DNA of 64,000 nucleotides from CAYGFH01 sp964430295. GTDB lineage: Bacteria > Patescibacteriota > Microgenomatia > UBA10105 > UBA927. Below, in pieces: positions 9,451 to 17,581 of the stretch; position 1 is the first letter of the stretch, and each line of letters opens with the position of its first letter. The stretch covers positions 1-64,000 of the forward strand of contig CAYSEV010000002.1 in NCBI GenBank assembly GCA_964430295.1. The letters are read 5' to 3'. Under the pieces are notes generated by a model that saw only the letters and a list, made by a program, of their open reading frames with translations, had not been told where the DNA came from and searched no databases. The position numbers and the translations under genes were made by a program.

Positions 9451-10162
9451 TATTGTCTTACCTGTCTATAATGAGGAAGAAGAACTCTCTGAACATACAG
9501 AGACGTTAGTCAGGTATCTGAAAAGTGACCTTAAAGATTTTATATGGAGTGTGACAATCGCAGATAACGCGTCGACTGATAAGACGCTTGTTGTGGCAAA
9601 TAAACTTGCCAAAAAATATCCTGAAGTACGCGTACTTCATTTGGATCAAAAGGGTAGAGGCAGAGCTGTAAAAGCCGCCTGGTTAGGAACGCAGGCAGAT
9701 GTACACTGCTATATGGATATAGATTTATCTACGGATCTCAAACACCTACCCGGACTCGTCCGTTCACTTATTCGGGGATATGATATAGCCATCGGCACGC
9801 GTAACGCCCAGGGGTCACGGGTATACGGTAGAAGCTTACTTCGAACAATTACCTCAAAAGCGTATATCCTTATGATTAAATCAATATTTTTTGTTAAGTT
9901 TTCCGATGCGCAGTGCGGATTCAAGGCAATTACCGATGAAGCAGCAAAAAAAATATTGCCTCTCCTAAAGGATGATGAGTGGTTTTTTGATAGTGAACTA
10001 TTAATCGTTGCAGAGAAACTAGGATATCGGATCTATGAAGAGCATGTAACCTGGATAGATAATCCCGGTTCCACCGTGCGCGTAGTAAAAACTGCACAGG
10101 GAGATATCGAAGGCCTTATGCGTCTTTTTTTGCAACGGCCGTGGAAAAAAGCAACACTATAA
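9428..10162 (+). CDS. Alg5/Dpm1-like GT2 glycosyltransferase
   Basis: 244 aa, soluble-looking. Motifs: LNIVLPVYNEEEE (7-19), ADNASTDKT (45-53), MDIDLSTDLKHL (96-107, DxD-like IDL), IGTRN (122-126) and SDAQCGFKAI (159-168). The DAQCGFKA element and the loop before it place it near the Alg5/DPG-synthase group, suggesting synthesis of a polyprenyl-phosphate sugar. A GGGAGGA lies 10 bases before the ATG, inside the preceding gene. Followed after 4 bases by the flippase gene. Confidence 0.75.
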   Translation: MDKKPKLNIVLPVYNEEEELSEHTETLVRYLKSDLKDFIWSVTIADNASTDKTLVVANKLAKKYPEVRVLHLDQKGRGRAVKAAWLGTQADVHCYMDIDLSTDLKHLPGLVRSLIRGYDIAIGTRNAQGSRVYGRSLLRTITSKAYILMIKSIFFVKFSDAQCGFKAITDEAAKKILPLLKDDEWFFDSELLIVAEKLGYRIYEEHVTWIDNPGSTVRVVKTAQGDIEGLMRLFLQRPWKKATL

Positions 10163-10166
10163 TGAT

Positions 10167-11609
10167 ATGAAAGAAACAGATATACATGCTATTAAAAAGC
10201 GTTCATTAACGGGAATTATTGCGTTGACATCCCGTACATTTTTACTGCAAATTATCGCATTTGCTTCAACATTCCTCTTGACTGTATTTTTGAGCCCTTC
10301 GATATTTGGTGTATTTTATGTAGTATCTGCTATTATTTCTTTTCTTTCTTATTTTTCTGATGTCGGGCTTGCCGCTGCACTTATTCAGAAAAAAGAAACG
10401 TTAACAGACGAAGATTTGATTACCACATTTACCATACAGCAGCTATTAGTATTTCCTGTGAGTTTGGTTGCACTATTATGTTCATCATATGTAGGTACCT
10501 TTTATAAACTGGATGCATCAGGCATCGCACTATTTCAGTCTTTGGTTTTTTCATTCTTTATTTCATCATTAAAGACGATTCCTTCTGTCCTTTTGGAACG
10601 AGAATTACAGTTTAACAAATTGGTTATACCGCAGATTGCAGAAACCATAGGTTTTTATGGTGTGGCAGTCATCATGGCATGGAAGGGCTTTGGGCTTACC
10701 AGTTTTACCTGGGCAGTTGTGACTCGGGCAGTCATTGGATTTGTACTTATGTATAGTATCTCTCCATGGAAAATACGACTTGGTATTTCAAAACCTGTAG
10801 CAAAACGACTTCTTAAATTTGGTATACCGTTTCAGATGAATTCACTCCTTGCTCTGGTAAAGGATGATTTGATGACAGTATTTTTAGGAAAAGTTCTGAC
10901 ATTTGAGCAAATAGGATATATAGGGTGGGCAAAAAAATGGGCGGAAGTGCCTCTACGGCTTATTATGGACAGTGTTATTCGAGTTACTTTTCCTGCATTT
11001 TCCCGTCTACAGCATTCGAAAGAACACTTAGGCAGTGCAATCGAAAAAACGCTGTTTGGACTATCTGTTGCGATGATGCCGATCTCTGTAGGTCTCTTAT
11101 ATTTTATAGAACCGGCGGTACGTTTGATACCAAAATATGGTAAATGGGAACCTGCTCTTTTGTCTTTCTATATATTTGTATTGACTGCACTTTTGGCAGG
11201 ATTTTCTACACCGCTTACCAACGCGCTGAATGCGGTGGGAAAGATTAAAACCACTATGTTCCTTATGATTTTCTGGACTGTCGGGACGTGGGTATTTACG
11301 CTTCTGTTTATTCCTATATTTGGATTTAACGGATTTGCTATTACTATGTTTATACTTTCGCTTGCATTATTTGCCGTTATAAAGCTTTCCAAGTCTATTG
11401 CGGATTTTTCGTTTATATCTCAGATAAAATGGCCATTTATAGCATCGTTGTGTCAGTTGGTATGGTATCAGGTAGCACGGGGAACACAACCGTATTCAAC
11501 ACCAAGACTGGCAGTCGTTGCCATATCCGGTGTTATACTATATGGAGCGATCTTGTGGCATTTCGAACGAAAACGGATTGCAGAAATTGTCACCATAGCC
11601 AGAACCTGA
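10167..11609 (+). CDS. MOP-family polysaccharide flippase (Wzx-like)
   Basis: 480 aa with about 12-14 hydrophobic segments and no soluble domain. The N-terminus (LTSRTFLLQIIAFASTFLL) and the region 'GVFYVVSAIISFLSYFSDVGLAAALIQ' up to about residue 75 show the glycine- and polar-rich pattern of Wzx/polysaccharide biosynthesis proteins of the multidrug/oligosaccharidyl-lipid/polysaccharide superfamily. Predicted to flip lipid-linked oligosaccharides to the outer face. A second, shorter and different flippase is encoded at 46773, so the locus may assemble two products or use two transport steps. Confidence 0.82.
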   Translation: MKETDIHAIKKRSLTGIIALTSRTFLLQIIAFASTFLLTVFLSPSIFGVFYVVSAIISFLSYFSDVGLAAALIQKKETLTDEDLITTFTIQQLLVFPVSLVALLCSSYVGTFYKLDASGIALFQSLVFSFFISSLKTIPSVLLERELQFNKLVIPQIAETIGFYGVAVIMAWKGFGLTSFTWAVVTRAVIGFVLMYSISPWKIRLGISKPVAKRLLKFGIPFQMNSLLALVKDDLMTVFLGKVLTFEQIGYIGWAKKWAEVPLRLIMDSVIRVTFPAFSRLQHSKEHLGSAIEKTLFGLSVAMMPISVGLLYFIEPAVRLIPKYGKWEPALLSFYIFVLTALLAGFSTPLTNALNAVGKIKTTMFLMIFWTVGTWVFTLLFIPIFGFNGFAITMFILSLALFAVIKLSKSIADFSFISQIKWPFIASLCQLVWYQVARGTQPYSTPRLAVVAISGVILYGAILWHFERKRIAEIVTIART

Positions 11610-11616
11610 AAAACGT

Positions 11617-12528
11617 ATGAAACAGACTCTTTCAGTTGTTGTCTCCGCATACAATGAAGCGCATACACTAGGTCGTTGTTTAGCTTCTGTCGCCTTTGCA
11701 GATGAAATTATTGTTGTTGATAACGAGTCACTGGATGACACAGCAAAAGTTGCCAGAACATTCACCAAAAACGTATATAGGCAGAAAAATCTGCTCATGC
11801 TCAACACAAATAAAAATGTTGGTTTCTCTAAAGCCACATCAGATTGGATATTAAATCTGGATGCAGACGAAGTTGTCCCGGAATCACTTGCGAAGGAAAT
11901 TATAAGGATCATACAAGAAAATCCTAAAGAAAATGGATTTTGGATAGCCAGACGCAATTTCTCATTTGGTAAATGGATACAGCATGGGCTATGGTGGCCG
12001 GATAAACAGTTACGGTTGTTTAGAAGAAATAAAGGATCGTTTCCGTGTATCCATATTCATGAATATATTTCCGTAGAGGGTGAGGTTGGTACCCTCACAG
12101 AAGCCTACGATCATTATAATTATGAATCTATTCATCAGTATCTGACAAAAATCGATCGTGCTTCAACGAGTGAAGCATTATCACTCAAAGAATCAAACTA
12201 CGCATTATCCTGGTTTGATGCCCTCCGATTTCCCGTTTCTGATTTCCTGAAAATTTATTTTGCCCAACGTGGATATAAAGATGGACTTCATGGATTGGTT
12301 CTTGCTCTATTTCAATCGTTTTATTCGTTTGCGGTTTTTGCAAAATACTGGGAGATGAACGGCTTTACTAAACGTGATATTACACCCGGTGAAATCACAA
12401 CAGAATTACAACATAATGCAAAAGAAATGCAGTATTGGCAACTTTCCATGGGTATTGATGAAGACAAAAGTAGTGTAGGAAAGCTTCATAAAAAAATACT
12501 TCGAAAATTCATAAAAACATCAGTATGA
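11617..12528 (+). CDS. WaaE/KdtX-like GT2 glycosyltransferase
   Basis: 303 aa. The N-terminal half is a compact GT2 domain: SVVVSAYNEAHTL (6-18), VVDNESLDDT (33-42), LNLDADEVV (79-87). The sequence after DADE (PESLAKEI, then a WPDKQLRLF-type motif near residue 131) is characteristic of the WaaE/KdtX group, which adds beta-linked hexoses to lipid-linked glycans in the cytosol. The C-terminal third contains an amphipathic or weakly hydrophobic segment (YFAQRGYKDGLHGLVLALFQ) as in that group. Starts 7 bases after the flippase stop; overlaps the next gene by ATGA. Confidence 0.8.
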   Translation: MKQTLSVVVSAYNEAHTLGRCLASVAFADEIIVVDNESLDDTAKVARTFTKNVYRQKNLLMLNTNKNVGFSKATSDWILNLDADEVVPESLAKEIIRIIQENPKENGFWIARRNFSFGKWIQHGLWWPDKQLRLFRRNKGSFPCIHIHEYISVEGEVGTLTEAYDHYNYESIHQYLTKIDRASTSEALSLKESNYALSWFDALRFPVSDFLKIYFAQRGYKDGLHGLVLALFQSFYSFAVFAKYWEMNGFTKRDITPGEITTELQHNAKEMQYWQLSMGIDEDKSSVGKLHKKILRKFIKTSV

Positions 12529-13445
12529 AACAATCAGTCTACGCAATCATCGTAAATTGGAATGGTATAGAGGATACATTAAACTGTCTTCAGTCACTTT
12601 CAAAAATAAACCGTTCGTATGCAAATTTAACTGTTTTGGTTGTTGATAACGGATCTACAAATGATTCCGTTTCCCAGATACATAAAAAATATCCTGATGT
12701 AACAGTACTGGAAACAGGGAAAAATTTGGGATTTACAGGTGGCAACAATGTAGGGATGGACTATGCTCTCTCCCATAACGCTGATTTTATATGGATGCTC
12801 AATAACGATACTCTTGTCCATAAAGATGTGCTTTCATTTGTTAATCAATTCAACGATCCAAAGGTTGGGGCATGCGGAAGTAAAATATATTTTGCAAAAG
12901 GACATGAATATCATGCTGACAGATATACAGATAAAGAGCGCGGGCATGTATTATGGTACGCAGGTGGCAAGGTGGACTGGCAAAATATCTATGCATCGCA
13001 CCGGGGTGTTGATGAAGTGGATCATGGGCAGTATGACACAGTAGAAGAAACCCCGTTTATAACCGGATGCTCGTTTATTGTACGCTCTGATATTGTTAAA
13101 TCAGTCGGTAAACTTGATGATGCATACTATTTATACCTTGAAGATCTGGACTGGAGTGTCCGTATACAGCGTGCAGGGTATACATTACAGTATGTTCCAA
13201 CGTCCATGCTGTGGCATGTGAATGCAGGATCCTCCGGGAAGCCTGGAAATCCGACACATGAGTATTACTTTACCCGCAATAGACTCATATTTGGATTTAG
13301 ATATGCATCTCTTCGTACGAAATTTGCATTGGTTCGGGAAGCAGGCAGATTTTTTGTCGGCGCATCCTCTGTGCGACGACGTGCAGTGTCGGATTGGCTG
13401 CTTCGAAAATTCGGTAAACAATATGAGCCAAAAAAAATCAATTGA
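12525..13445 (+). CDS. Rhamnosyltransferase-like GT2 glycosyltransferase
   Basis: 306 aa. VNWNG (10-14), VVDNGSTNDS (39-48), GKNLGFTGGNNVG (65-77) and MLNNDT (91-96) are the classic WbbL/rhamnosyltransferase-type GT2 motifs; a LYLEDLDWSVRIQRAGY segment near 204-220 gives the acidic ED of the catalytic base region. Predicted cytosolic addition of rhamnose or a similar deoxyhexose; donor not provable. Its last 23 bases overlap the next gene. A longer antisense frame in the same place is a shadow. Confidence 0.82.
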   Translation: MKQSVYAIIVNWNGIEDTLNCLQSLSKINRSYANLTVLVVDNGSTNDSVSQIHKKYPDVTVLETGKNLGFTGGNNVGMDYALSHNADFIWMLNNDTLVHKDVLSFVNQFNDPKVGACGSKIYFAKGHEYHADRYTDKERGHVLWYAGGKVDWQNIYASHRGVDEVDHGQYDTVEETPFITGCSFIVRSDIVKSVGKLDDAYYLYLEDLDWSVRIQRAGYTLQYVPTSMLWHVNAGSSGKPGNPTHEYYFTRNRLIFGFRYASLRTKFALVREAGRFFVGASSVRRRAVSDWLLRKFGKQYEPKKIN

Positions 13446-14217
13446 TGCAATCATCATAGCCAAAAATGAATCTGCAAGGATTAGAGCGTGCATACAGCAT
13501 CTGTCGTTTTGTTCTCATATCTTTGTCATCGATAACGGTTCAACGGATGACACAATCGCATCTGCAAAAAAATCAGGAGCAATAGTCTACACAACCGATT
13601 CAAAAAATTTCGCAGATGTGCGAAATTTGGGAGCAACATATTCAACAGCAGACTGGCTGTTGTATATAGATGCAGATGAATTTGTCAGCCCTTCACTGCA
13701 AACAGAGGTAGAAGATGTGATCGCAGGAAATAGCGATATAAAAGGATATAGAATACTTCGTGATAATTATTACCTAGGGTATCTGTGGCCTACTCATGAT
13801 GGTATGGTTCGGCTTATTCATCGAACATCACTTACAGCGTGGCGTGGAGATATCCATGAACATGCTGAAATTCAAGGGACTGTGGGAGTGCTAACAAACC
13901 ATCTTATTCATGACACACATCGAACGCTTCATGAGATGACGGAAAAAACAAACGAGTGGTCAGAAATAGAAGCGAAACTGCGGTTTGATACAAACCATCC
14001 GCAAATTGTCCCATGGCGACTGTTTCGTGTCATGTTGACGGGATTTTTTACGTCGTATATGAAAGATGGCGGATGGAAAATGGGAACTGTCGGGCTAATT
14101 GAAAGTATTTTTCAGGCTTTCAGTATGTTTACCACATACGCCAAACTGTGGGAATTACAACAGAAGGCGAATGATAAGTCAAAAGGGAAAAGTGTAAAGT
14201 CGAAAAATGATTTATGA
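13423..14217 (+). CDS. WaaE-like GT2 glycosyltransferase
   Basis: 264 aa from ATG 13423. The frame stays open upstream to 13222, but the extension has no GT2 character, lies inside the previous gene and is rejected. Motifs: DAIIIAKNESARI (8-20), VIDNGSTDDT (35-44), LYIDADEFVSP (80-90). The middle HDGMVRLI segment corresponds to the region after the catalytic site in WaaE-type enzymes. Paralogous to 11617 and 40950. Overlaps the YfhO-type gene downstream by ATGA. C-terminal lysine/serine-rich tail. Confidence 0.8.
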   Translation: MSQKKSIDAIIIAKNESARIRACIQHLSFCSHIFVIDNGSTDDTIASAKKSGAIVYTTDSKNFADVRNLGATYSTADWLLYIDADEFVSPSLQTEVEDVIAGNSDIKGYRILRDNYYLGYLWPTHDGMVRLIHRTSLTAWRGDIHEHAEIQGTVGVLTNHLIHDTHRTLHEMTEKTNEWSEIEAKLRFDTNHPQIVPWRLFRVMLTGFFTSYMKDGGWKMGTVGLIESIFQAFSMFTTYAKLWELQQKANDKSKGKSVKSKNDL

Positions 14218-16547
14218 GAAATATTGTTCAAAAGTATTGGCCAATTTTCGCAATAGGTATACTCTGGGTTGTGTTTAGTGCGTCGTATTTCATAAAGGGA
14301 CTTGTGCCGTTTCCGTCATCATATCTGATTTCCTCATTTCCTCCGTGGAATGCACATACAGGCGTTCCTGTAAAAAACAATGCAATGCCCGATATTATTT
14401 CTCAAATTTATCCGTGGAAAGTATTGACGGTGGATTCCTGGAAAAAGGGTGTAATTCCGTTATGGAATCCATATAGTTTTGCCGGCACCGGTCATGCTGC
14501 AAATTATCAGACAGCTATTTTCTCTCCACTTACACTTTTATTTTTTGTTCTGCCGTTTATAGATGCATGGAGTCTCTTAATCTTGCTGCAACCGCTTGTC
14601 GCGGGACTTGGCATGTATCTGTTTCTTCGTGAAAGAAATTCTAGTGCACGGGTAGGGTCTTTTATCGGTGCAGTAGCATTTATGTTTTGCGGATTTATGG
14701 TCGGATGGATGGCGTATGGGACTCTTGGGTGGTCTGCAGCCATGTTACCATGGATATTATTTTTTATCTCCAGATACGTATCAAAACATATATGGTATGC
14801 ACCAATTCTGGCGTCTCTTTCTATAGCGGCTTCATTTGTATCAGGACATTTTCAGATCAGTGTATATGTCCTGGGACTTTCACTTCTGTATACAATATTT
14901 ATATCAGTTCGCTATAAACGGATTACTGATGGATTTATTTTGTTACTGTATATACTGTTCGGTCTTGCTATTGCTGCCCCACAACTGCTTTTGACGTATC
15001 ATGCATATCAACAATCTGTTCGCAGTACGAGTTTTATAAAAGGTGAAGTGATTCCATGGAATTATATAGTCTCACTATTTGCTCCTGATTTTTATGGAAA
15101 TCCCGTGACACGTAATGACTGGTTTGGTCATTATGCCGAATGGGCGTCATATATTGGAATCATTCCACTTATTCTGGCTCTATTATCTTTTGCATATAAG
15201 CGAACAAAAGAACAGTTGTTTTTTATGTGTGTCGCAATCATAACAATGATCCTGGCATATCAGTCACCTCTGAGTGACCTATTATTTTTCCTAAAAATCC
15301 CTGCGCTTTCTACGAGTGCAGCTTCCCGTATTTTGATTCTAACAAGCTTTTCATTATCGTTTTTAAGTGCTGTCGGATGGAGTCATATACAGGATATATG
15401 GGTTAGTAAAAACCGAAAATTATTTTTTATATATAGTGCCTGCATACTATCAATTGTACTCATTATCTGGGGAATTGTTCTGGGACTTCGTCCGTTTGAT
15501 ATTGAAAAATTGTCTGTAGCAAAACGTAATTTGGTTTTGCCAACTGGTCTCACTCTTCTGTCACTGATACTCATGGTTGCAGGGTTTATGAAGTCAAAGA
15601 TGATGAAAAGTGTCGTCATTCTTCTGATACTTTTCGGAGTGGTATTTGATCTGTATAGATTCTCTTCTAAATGGATGCCATTTGAATCCAGATCGGATAT
15701 ATATCCGCCGGTTGCATCTTTAGAATATCTTCGCGCACATGCCGGACCTAACCGTGTATTCGGAAATATTGGCGGTGAAGTTGCATCCACTTTTGGTATT
15801 TCACTTATCGAAGGATATGATGCGATGTATCAGAAACGGTATGGAGAATTTATGCAGGCGGCATCAAAAAAACTTCCGCTTCCTCCTGAACGGTCTGTTG
15901 TTCAGTTCGATAAAAACGGAGTTCACAGAGATACCGTATTGCAACTTCTGGGTGTGAAATATATCTATCATCGGAAAAGTGATGGTCAGGCAGTCTGGGC
16001 ATTTCCGTTTTGGGAATACGAAAAAGCGGGGAGTATGAAACAGGTGTATGCTGATGATGACTACTGGATTTACGAATATACCGATGCCTTCCCACGCGCA
16101 TTTCTGGCGGGAAATTATGTGGTAAAACAATCGGACCGTGAACTTCTTTCAGAGCTTTTTTCCGACCGCGTGAACTTACGAGATACAGTCCTTTTGGAAG
16201 AAGAACCATCTGTAAAACCTCAAGAGGGAAGCGCATCGGCTGAAATCGTATCCTATACACCCAACCGTGTGGAAATAAAAACAACAGCAGATTCACCAAA
16301 ATTACTTTTTCTTTCCGATACGTATGACTCCGGTTGGAGTGCCCGGTTAGATGGTGTAAACCCTACTCGAATTTTTCGCGCAGATTATGACTTCCGGGCC
16401 GTTGAAGTGCCAGCCGGTGTTCATACTGTCGAGTTTATATATAGACCATCATCTGTATTGTTCGGATTCTGGATTTCCATCGCATCACTCATTTCGATTA
16501 TACTGAGTACTATCTCATCGTATCTTTATGAACATCGGCATCGTTAG
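14214..16547 (+). CDS. YfhO-type polytopic membrane protein, probable GT-C enzyme
   Basis: 777 aa, about 13 hydrophobic segments. N-terminal outer loop with IISQIYPWK (61-69) and IPLWNPYSFAGTGHAANYQ (81-99), the hallmark of the YfhO family; SPLTLLFFVLP follows. The last 250 residues form a soluble region ending in YDSGWSARLDG, then VPAGVHTVEFIYRP and a final transmembrane helix. YfhO of Gram-positive bacteria is linked to glycosylation of (lipo)teichoic acid, which suggests glycosyl transfer outside the membrane here. ATGA overlap with the gene before and 20-base overlap with the GT4 gene after. Confidence 0.75.
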   Translation: MRNIVQKYWPIFAIGILWVVFSASYFIKGLVPFPSSYLISSFPPWNAHTGVPVKNNAMPDIISQIYPWKVLTVDSWKKGVIPLWNPYSFAGTGHAANYQTAIFSPLTLLFFVLPFIDAWSLLILLQPLVAGLGMYLFLRERNSSARVGSFIGAVAFMFCGFMVGWMAYGTLGWSAAMLPWILFFISRYVSKHIWYAPILASLSIAASFVSGHFQISVYVLGLSLLYTIFISVRYKRITDGFILLLYILFGLAIAAPQLLLTYHAYQQSVRSTSFIKGEVIPWNYIVSLFAPDFYGNPVTRNDWFGHYAEWASYIGIIPLILALLSFAYKRTKEQLFFMCVAIITMILAYQSPLSDLLFFLKIPALSTSAASRILILTSFSLSFLSAVGWSHIQDIWVSKNRKLFFIYSACILSIVLIIWGIVLGLRPFDIEKLSVAKRNLVLPTGLTLLSLILMVAGFMKSKMMKSVVILLILFGVVFDLYRFSSKWMPFESRSDIYPPVASLEYLRAHAGPNRVFGNIGGEVASTFGISLIEGYDAMYQKRYGEFMQAASKKLPLPPERSVVQFDKNGVHRDTVLQLLGVKYIYHRKSDGQAVWAFPFWEYEKAGSMKQVYADDDYWIYEYTDAFPRAFLAGNYVVKQSDRELLSELFSDRVNLRDTVLLEEEPSVKPQEGSASAEIVSYTPNRVEIKTTADSPKLLFLSDTYDSGWSARLDGVNPTRIFRADYDFRAVEVPAGVHTVEFIYRPSSVLFGFWISIASLISIILSTISSYLYEHRHR

Positions 16548-17577
16548 TCCATATTTTGATTCACTTGGTGGCGGGGAACGCTATATGTTTTCCATAGCTG
16601 CACGCGTATCGGGAAGTCATACTGTACATATATTTTGGGATGATCCAAACATTCTCCAAAAAGCATCAGAGCGGTTTATGCTGGACCTTCGAACTGTATC
16701 CGTCGTGCCAAATGTATTTGCTCATGGCTCGTTTATAGAGAAGCTGTCTGTCACAAAAAAGTATGATGCTATATTTTTTCTGACGGATGGAAGTATTCCA
16801 TTTAGTCTCGCAAAACATAACATTCTTCATATACAGGTACCCTTTGCCCATATCGATATGCCATTCTGGAAACGGCTGCGATTTAACACTGTTATATATA
16901 ATTCGAAATTTACATACGAGCATGCGGATAGGTCAATTGCAGCTATTGCACATCAGATTATCTATCCGCCGGTGAAACCAATACAGGCATCTGCCGCATC
17001 AAAAACAAAACAGATTCTCTCAGTCGGACGGTTCGGCGGTCTCTATAATGCAAAAAAGTTTGATGTTCTGATAGATGCATTTGAAACATTCATACAGGAA
17101 AAAGCATATAAAGGCTATACACTTGCACTTGCAGGTGGCGTCCTTTTAACAGATACACATGCATTTGAAGCGCTCAGAAAACGGGTAGAAAAACTTCCTG
17201 TTGTTTTGTATCCGGACTGTCCGTATAAAACGCTTATTTCTTTGTACGAAGAGTCTTCTGTGTATTGGCATGCGGCAGGGTTTGGTGAAACTAAACCTGA
17301 AAATATGGAACATTTTGGTATTGCGCCTGTGGAAGCCATGAGTGCCGGAACAGTCCCAGTTGTATATAACGGAGGTGGACTGCCGGAAATAGTAACAGAT
17401 GGTACAGATGGATATCTGTGGAATACTCCCGAGAAGCTCGTGGCAAAAACCAAAGAACTGGTATCTGACCCGATCGTATATAACAAACTATCTGCACAGG
17501 CAATGATAACAGCACAAAAATTTTCAACTGACGCATTTAATACGCAGATAGATATGGTACTCAAGTCGTTCACATAA
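16528..17577 (+). CDS. GT4-family glycosyltransferase
   Basis: 349 aa, GT-B fold. SPYFDSLGGGERY (7-19) is the N-terminal glycine loop; SVGRF (165-169) begins the C-terminal domain; EHFGIAPVEAMSAGTVPVV (261-279) is the donor-binding E-x7-E motif with glutamates at 261 and 269, followed by NGGGLPEIV. GGGER with the YPDCPY/WHAAGFGE surroundings resembles Alg11/mannosyltransferase-like GT4 enzymes. Likely a cytosolic hexosyl- or mannosyltransferase. Starts inside the 3' end of the YfhO-type gene; 4 bases before the next one. Confidence 0.82.
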   Translation: MNIGIVSPYFDSLGGGERYMFSIAARVSGSHTVHIFWDDPNILQKASERFMLDLRTVSVVPNVFAHGSFIEKLSVTKKYDAIFFLTDGSIPFSLAKHNILHIQVPFAHIDMPFWKRLRFNTVIYNSKFTYEHADRSIAAIAHQIIYPPVKPIQASAASKTKQILSVGRFGGLYNAKKFDVLIDAFETFIQEKAYKGYTLALAGGVLLTDTHAFEALRKRVEKLPVVLYPDCPYKTLISLYEESSVYWHAAGFGETKPENMEHFGIAPVEAMSAGTVPVVYNGGGLPEIVTDGTDGYLWNTPEKLVAKTKELVSDPIVYNKLSAQAMITAQKFSTDAFNTQIDMVLKSFT

Positions 17578-17581
17578 CTAT

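Noticed and set aside
11538..11957. 139-codon antisense frame at the flippase/GT2 junction
   Set aside because: It spans the ends of two well-supported genes and has no domain or signals, so it is a shadow frame.
13222..13422. N-terminal extension of the GT2 protein at 13423
   Set aside because: The 67 extra residues lie in another frame of the upstream GT2 gene, show no GT2 or signal character, and the natural start precedes the DAIIIAKNES motif.
15850..16299. 149-codon antisense frame inside the YfhO-type gene at 14214
   Set aside because: It lies opposite the soluble domain of a convincing gene, its composition reflects the complementary strand, and no motif is seen.
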